Shown: positions 21,496 through 25,371 of the stretch, in pieces
How the letters are laid out: each line of letters opens with the position of its first letter
How positions within the stretch are numbered: the stretch's first letter is position 1
Source of the DNA: Mnemiopsis leidyi
Lineage: Eukaryota > Ctenophora > Tentaculata > Lobata > Bolinopsidae
Assembly (NCBI GenBank): GCA_000226015.1
Contig: JH153473.1
Span: 262,652 to 288,022 of the forward strand
DNA: 25,371 nucleotides
Direction of reading: 5' to 3'
The notes under the pieces: model-generated
The model's database searches: none
Seen by the model: only the letters and a program-made list of their open reading frames with translations
What the model was told of the DNA's origin: nothing
Program-made: the position numbers and the translations under genes

Positions 21496-22330
21496 AACCT
21501 GAATTTGCTGTGCAGATTTTACGTGCCAAGCCTAAAGTGCAATATGATGCTTTGGAGAATCTTGAATTTGAAAGTAAGCAGGGTAGCAGCTGGGCTAGAA
21601 TTGTAGGTTAATAATTTATAGAGAGTTTTCTTAATATCAATGAACGTTTTCCAACATACAAAACCTTAAAGAAAATATTATAAATTACTAATAAGTGTCT
21701 TTATTATTGAAGTTGATGATTACAGCTTAACTGCTCCTGTGATATTTCAATTAATTACCTACTCCTAATCATAGGACCATTGATTGAATGATAATAAATA
21801 CAATCTGATTACTTTTATAACCTCGATTACGCATGATAGCAAATTATAAAGTTTATAATTTGACTTGAAAACAGATTTCAGGTGGTTTTTATGGCAACAG
21901 GTTAAGTAAGAGTTTAAACAAAAGATCACATGCTAATATTATAGTTCAAATTAGTACACCGCACCGCTGTTTTTTACTTATAGAGAGTTTAAAGTCTTTT
22001 AGAAATTTGATTTTTAAGTTTTATACTTCTAGTGTGTTTTTCAGTTTGTAAAGTGTAAATAGATATGTACATATAGATGAAAGTTTCTAAGTTTTGGTCA
22101 CTGTTTTGTTTCTAAGGTTTGTAAAGTTTTTTACTCGTTAATTAGATTTAGAAGAAAGAAGGGTGTGTAAATGTAATAATTCAATAGCTTGTAGTTTTGG
22201 TTTTAGAAATTCTTGATCTTGCAATGCAATAGATTCTTTTGTCTTTGATTAAATTTAAACTTATAATCAGTCGCAAAACGCAAAGCGTGCCTCCAGCCAG
22301 AAAAGACACGTGGTTTTCAGATTTCTTGTA
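21496..22330. other. EFCAB6 3' flank
   Basis: AATAAA at 21793-21798 is a plausible poly(A) signal about 300 bp after the stop. Immediately after the stop, another frame is open from 21477 to a TAA at 21609-21611. The rest is AT-rich with no gene seen. Confidence 0.45.
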
Positions 22331-22454
22331 ATTTCACGTCTAAATGCTGGTCTAACTTTCTTCTAGCGCATAAATAAGGGGTCACATGATATTTTTCGGC
22401 TTAGAAACTATCAAATTCGGATTGATCCTCGTCAAATTTTACGTCAAAATACTT

Positions 22455-22493
22455 GCCTTGCGTTGCGGCAGCAGGTCAGGCACCGTCTGACAA
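22455..22493 (+). repeat. 39-bp repeat, copy 1
   Basis: It matches 23141-23179 at 37 of 39 bases in the same orientation. A diverged inverted relative lies around 22952-22980. Confidence 0.8.
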
Positions 22494-22760
22494 CAAAATA
22501 CTGGTCTAATTTTTCCGCTAGCCTAGCTAAACTCAAAGTTGAAAATTTCCATTGTGGGGCCTTATATAAAGGGGTCAATTAAGGGGTTACGTTATCATTT
22601 AAAAAAAAGTTAGATAAGTATTTTGTAGTAGCAGCGGATAGTTATTTAGTCTCATAACAGTTTTGATTTCAATGTGACTAAGAAATGAGATCTTTTAGGA
22701 AACTTTTTTACTCGAAATAATTTCGAACAGACACGTTCATAATCATTCTCAAATTATTTG

Positions 22761-22782
22761 TATAATAGTAGTGTTGAAAGTA
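22761..22782 (+). repeat. 22-bp dispersed repeat, copy 2
   Basis: Identical to 332-353, more than 22 kb away. The flanks differ on both sides. Confidence 0.6.
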
Positions 22783-22966
22783 TTATCCGAATTCGGCTCC
22801 GAAACTTTAACTATCCGAATCGGATTCATATTCCTCGTCAAATTTTACGTCAAAATACTTATCTAACTTTTTTCTACTTTGAGCTAGAAGTACTAGCTCA
22901 AAGTTGAAAAGTTACATACCATTTATTGCCTTAAACACCTGAGCCATTGCTACACGTTGCCTGGCC

Positions 22967-22989
22967 CTGCTGCCGCGAAGCGGCAGCAG
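22967..22989. repeat. Perfect GC-rich hairpin
   Basis: CTGCTGCCGC (22967-22976) and GCGGCAGCAG (22980-22989) pair perfectly around a GAA loop. It lies in an inverted relative of the 39-bp repeat. It is not followed by a T run, and no transcript context is known. Confidence 0.85.
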
Positions 22990-22998
22990 TCTTGAGTC

Positions 22999-23390
22999 TG
23001 ACTTTGTCCGACCTACCCTCATTCAAAGCAAATAAAATGACGGGAGCAGGGAGGGTGCGCGCTGCTGTACAACTCGACAAATATTTCAAAACTGAAATCT
23101 ACATCCTGCATGTCTTCTTTGATTTTCTTTATCGTCTCTTGCCTTGCGTTGCGGCCGCAGGTCAGGCAACGTCTGACAAATCATCTCAGCTATTGCTGAT
23201 CTGTAGTAGTGCATTATGGCGCTCGACCGTTTGACCAAGGAGTTGTCTGACTTTGTTTGCAGTTTGACGAGATTATATCCGTCTAACGTTCTAGCTGCGT
23301 GAGTCGGGTATCACCGCGACAAGACTTTGTCCGACCCTCATTCGAACCGAAAATAAAATGACGGGAGGGTGCGCTGCTGTACAACCAAGG
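22999..23390. repeat. GC-rich repeat pair
   Basis: About 75 bp at 22999-23073 (GACTTTGTCCGACC... to ...GCTGCTGTACAAC) recurs with small indels at about 23322-23385. The second copy of the 39-bp repeat (23141-23179) lies between them. The higher GC and CpG content differ from the surrounding AT-rich DNA. No open frame in this area looks like a protein. Confidence 0.7.
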
Positions 23391-24410
23391 AGCGAATTTA
23401 GAATTGCCTGGGCCTGGGGACCTTTGCTCTAAGTCTAACCAAATTTGTAGGTTGATAACCTACTGTCGCGGCCATCATGCGCTCTCGCGCAATTCTAGAC
23501 GCGCATCGCCCGTTAATCTTTTACTGAATCGGTCTACATGTCCTTGGGGATGATGAGCACCATTTATCCTCTATAATTTCTTCGTTTTCGTTTCCAGAGA
23601 TCTCAGTTCTTGACCAGTCCAGTTGAATATTCCTGCTCCATACCTAACGAGAGGCACTGCCCATGTGTTGATAGCCTGAATAATAAACTTACCATGAAGT
23701 TGGGCTTTGAGGAGTTTCTTAACTCTCCAAACATATTCTTTGGTAACCTGTTCTTTCATTTTTCTATGAAAAATAGTGTTGGCTTCTAAAACTCCCAAAT
23801 ATTTATACCCTTCTTCATCTTATCCACCAATTCTATCACCATTTAGACAAGAGAAAGAGAAGATATTGTTGATATCGTTGCTGAACTCAGAGGTAGTATG
23901 CACCAGCTTTCCATGTCTTGTTCTGATGATGCATAAAGTTTAAGATCATCCATGTAAAGGCGGTGGGATATGGTAGGGCCACCTTTACTATTAAGAGAGT
24001 AACCAATGCTGTGTTGGTTAAGGAGAAATGAAAGAGGTAATAAACTAATGATATAGTGAAGAGGGGATACAGAGTCTCCCTGACACGACCTAGAAGAACT
24101 GATCCAAACATTAAATCTACAGATGACTGTTTAAAGGATGTGTCAAAGAGGTCGATGATAGTGGGAGATATTCCACATATTGACATACATAACAGGATCC
24201 AAGAGTGTGGAACTTTATCATATGCCTTTTTATAGTCATTAAATGTCATGAAGATGTTCTGTTTTCTCTTACAGTCCTTTAATATCAAGAATACAAATTT
24301 CCCATTTTTAGCAGACAGAACAGGTCGAGCTAAGTAATACACAACGTTGAGGAGTTAGAATATTTTCATTACATATTCAGTAACATCCTGTAAATACAAC
24401 TGATCAATAT

Positions 24411-24689
24411 CATAGCTTCTCTAAGAATATATCTTAGCTACTTATGGTAAAAATCAAAATGAGGCAGTCCTTTAATATCAACTTATCAATCAACAACTGC
24501 TCCTTGCAACCTCGACTGTTCTTTTTACAGCTTTTTACAGCTTCTCTAAGAATATATCTTTCTCATAGCTTCTCTAAGAATATATCTTAGCTACTTATGG
24601 TAAAAATCAAAATGAGGCAGTCCTTTAATATCAACTTTTCAATCAACAACTGCTCCTTGCAACCTCGACTGTTCTTTTTACAGCTTTTT
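24411..24689. repeat. Two 126-bp copies inside the reverse transcriptase
   Basis: 24411-24536 and 24564-24689 are aligned copies (period 153) differing at one base, A or T near 24484/24637. The 27 bp between them include a further partial copy of the word CTTCTCTAAGAATATATCT. The right copy is in register with the upstream reverse-transcriptase frame; the left copy is the extra one and separates it from motif A. Confidence 0.92.
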
Positions 24690-25139
24690 TGTTCCTGTGG
24701 CAGAAGATTTTGAGTATTTAGAAGATGGTAAATTGAGTCAGAGATCAGACCATTGAACAGTTTCCACATAACTGGGAGGCAGGTTATGGTTCTATAGTTG
24801 TCGGGAATGGGGCCTTTTGCAGAGTCTTTCATAAGAAGGTAGGTCCTACCTGTAGTCATCCATTCCGGCAGTGATGAGGTGGACAAACAATCCATCAGCT
24901 GAGATGCAATAATTTCATGTAGGGATGAGAAATGCTTCAGCCAGAAAGCATTTAGACCATCATTCCCTGGGGAATGGGGATGACCAGTTTGCCATCTTGC
25001 TAACTCAGTTGGAAATCAGTGTCTCTGTTATGACAAACGGTGATTGTTCTTCAGCTTTATATTTCCCAATTCTTCTCTCACTGCAGGAATCCATGCAGCA
25101 TCTTCACTGTGTTCAACCTCTTCTATAAATAAATAAATA

Positions 25140-25371
25140 ATGAATTATCATGCCAGCATCATCACACCTTATCTTCTAAAATGTCTAAAAAATCTAAACT
25201 TCAATTAAAAATTTGTTCAATAAAAGTAAAAAGCATCAAGACAAAATTAATAGATGTTAATAAACTTCTTTTTAGCTACCAAAGGGTTATCTTTAAGGAA
25301 AATGTTATGCTTAAGCTTGTTTTCCAAATAATTTCCACTTTCAATCCTATTTAAAACTTCATCTGAAATAT
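25140..25371 (-). other. Open, coding-like minus-strand segment at the right edge
   Basis: From the edge inward, one minus-strand frame reads ISDEVLNRIESGNYLENKLK and stays open to about 25250. It is rich in Lys/Asn, looks like protein, and lies upstream of the reverse transcriptase in the same direction, so it may be the pre-RT part of the same element. I do not recognise the domain. Confidence 0.3.

Larger units (their letters stand above)
22331..22960. repeat. Diverged, partly inverted repeat copies
   Basis: An identical 28-bp direct repeat beginning CCTCGTCAAATTTTACG lies at 22427-22454 and 22833-22860. A perfect 22-bp inverted pair lies at 22603-22624 and 22852-22873. A 12-bp inverted pair lies at 22876-22887 and 22893-22904. 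Related CTGGTCTAA / CTCAAAGTTGAAAA words recur nearby. The region reads as overlapping pieces of a few non-coding repeat families. Confidence 0.75.
23490..25371 (-). mobile_element. Degenerate LINE (non-LTR retrotransposon) reverse transcriptase
   Basis: Read on the minus strand, right to left: an upstream segment with AAWIPAVREELG (about 25060-25110), a PGNDGLNAFWLKHFSSLHE block (about 24920-24970), LPEWMTTGRTYLLMKD and NYRTITCLPVMWKLF (24770-24870), EQLLIEKLILKDC, motif A DYKKAYDKVPHSWIL (about 24200-24245), the YMDD catalytic box (23945-23956, in a different frame), then EEGYKYLGVLEAN, INTWAVPLVRYGAGI and NGAHHPQGHVDRF near 23530. These are standard endpoints of non-LTR reverse transcriptases. 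Frameshifts, stops and a tandem duplication break the frame, so it is inactive. No endonuclease domain is visible, and the 5' side continues beyond the window. The clade (R2-like or a relative) is not settled. Confidence 0.88.

Noticed and set aside
24925..25128. Plus-strand 67-aa open frame near the right edge
   Set aside because: It is antisense to the reverse-transcriptase segment, which reads as family sequence on the minus strand.
1..25371. tRNA, rRNA or snRNA genes
   Set aside because: I looked for cloverleaf-like and box A/B-like stretches by eye and saw none that hold up; a covariance-model search would be needed to exclude them.

Overview
This window is nuclear DNA of an animal, most likely an invertebrate. 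The genes are split by short introns (about 100-400 bp) with GT...AG ends and mostly CAG acceptors. Non-coding DNA is AT-rich, transcripts carry ATTAAA or AATAAA signals, and a decayed LINE sits at the right end. The species cannot be fixed from sequence alone.

Layout. Positions 1-2000 hold no gene I can support, but contain a 161-bp foldback element with three nested hairpins and a nearly perfect 51-bp palindrome. From 2003 to 21495 five genes lie head to tail on the + strand, and I recognise each as a cilium/flagellum family: TMEM232 (2003-3871, intronless), CFAP299 (4225-5329, 2 exons), CFAP119/CCDC189 (5675-6759, 2 exons), CCDC180 (7144-11938, 4 coding exons) and EFCAB6 (12774-21495, 26 exons, about 1476 aa). 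From 21496 to about 23490 there is 3' flank followed by nested, GC-variable repeat debris. From about 23490 to the right edge lies a broken minus-strand non-LTR retrotransposon reverse transcriptase.

How the genes fit together. All five families belong to motile cilia or sperm flagella. CFAP119 corresponds to the C1a projection of the central pair. CFAP299, CCDC180, TMEM232 and EFCAB6 are linked to cilia or sperm mainly by expression and genetics. In human they lie on five different chromosomes, so a co-oriented cluster with 345-835 bp gaps is the main biological point of the window. It could reflect co-regulation or even polycistronic, trans-spliced transcription, but no transcript data are available here. 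Inside EFCAB6 there are two local tandem duplications that copied splice sites, and an optional-looking 30-nt exon.
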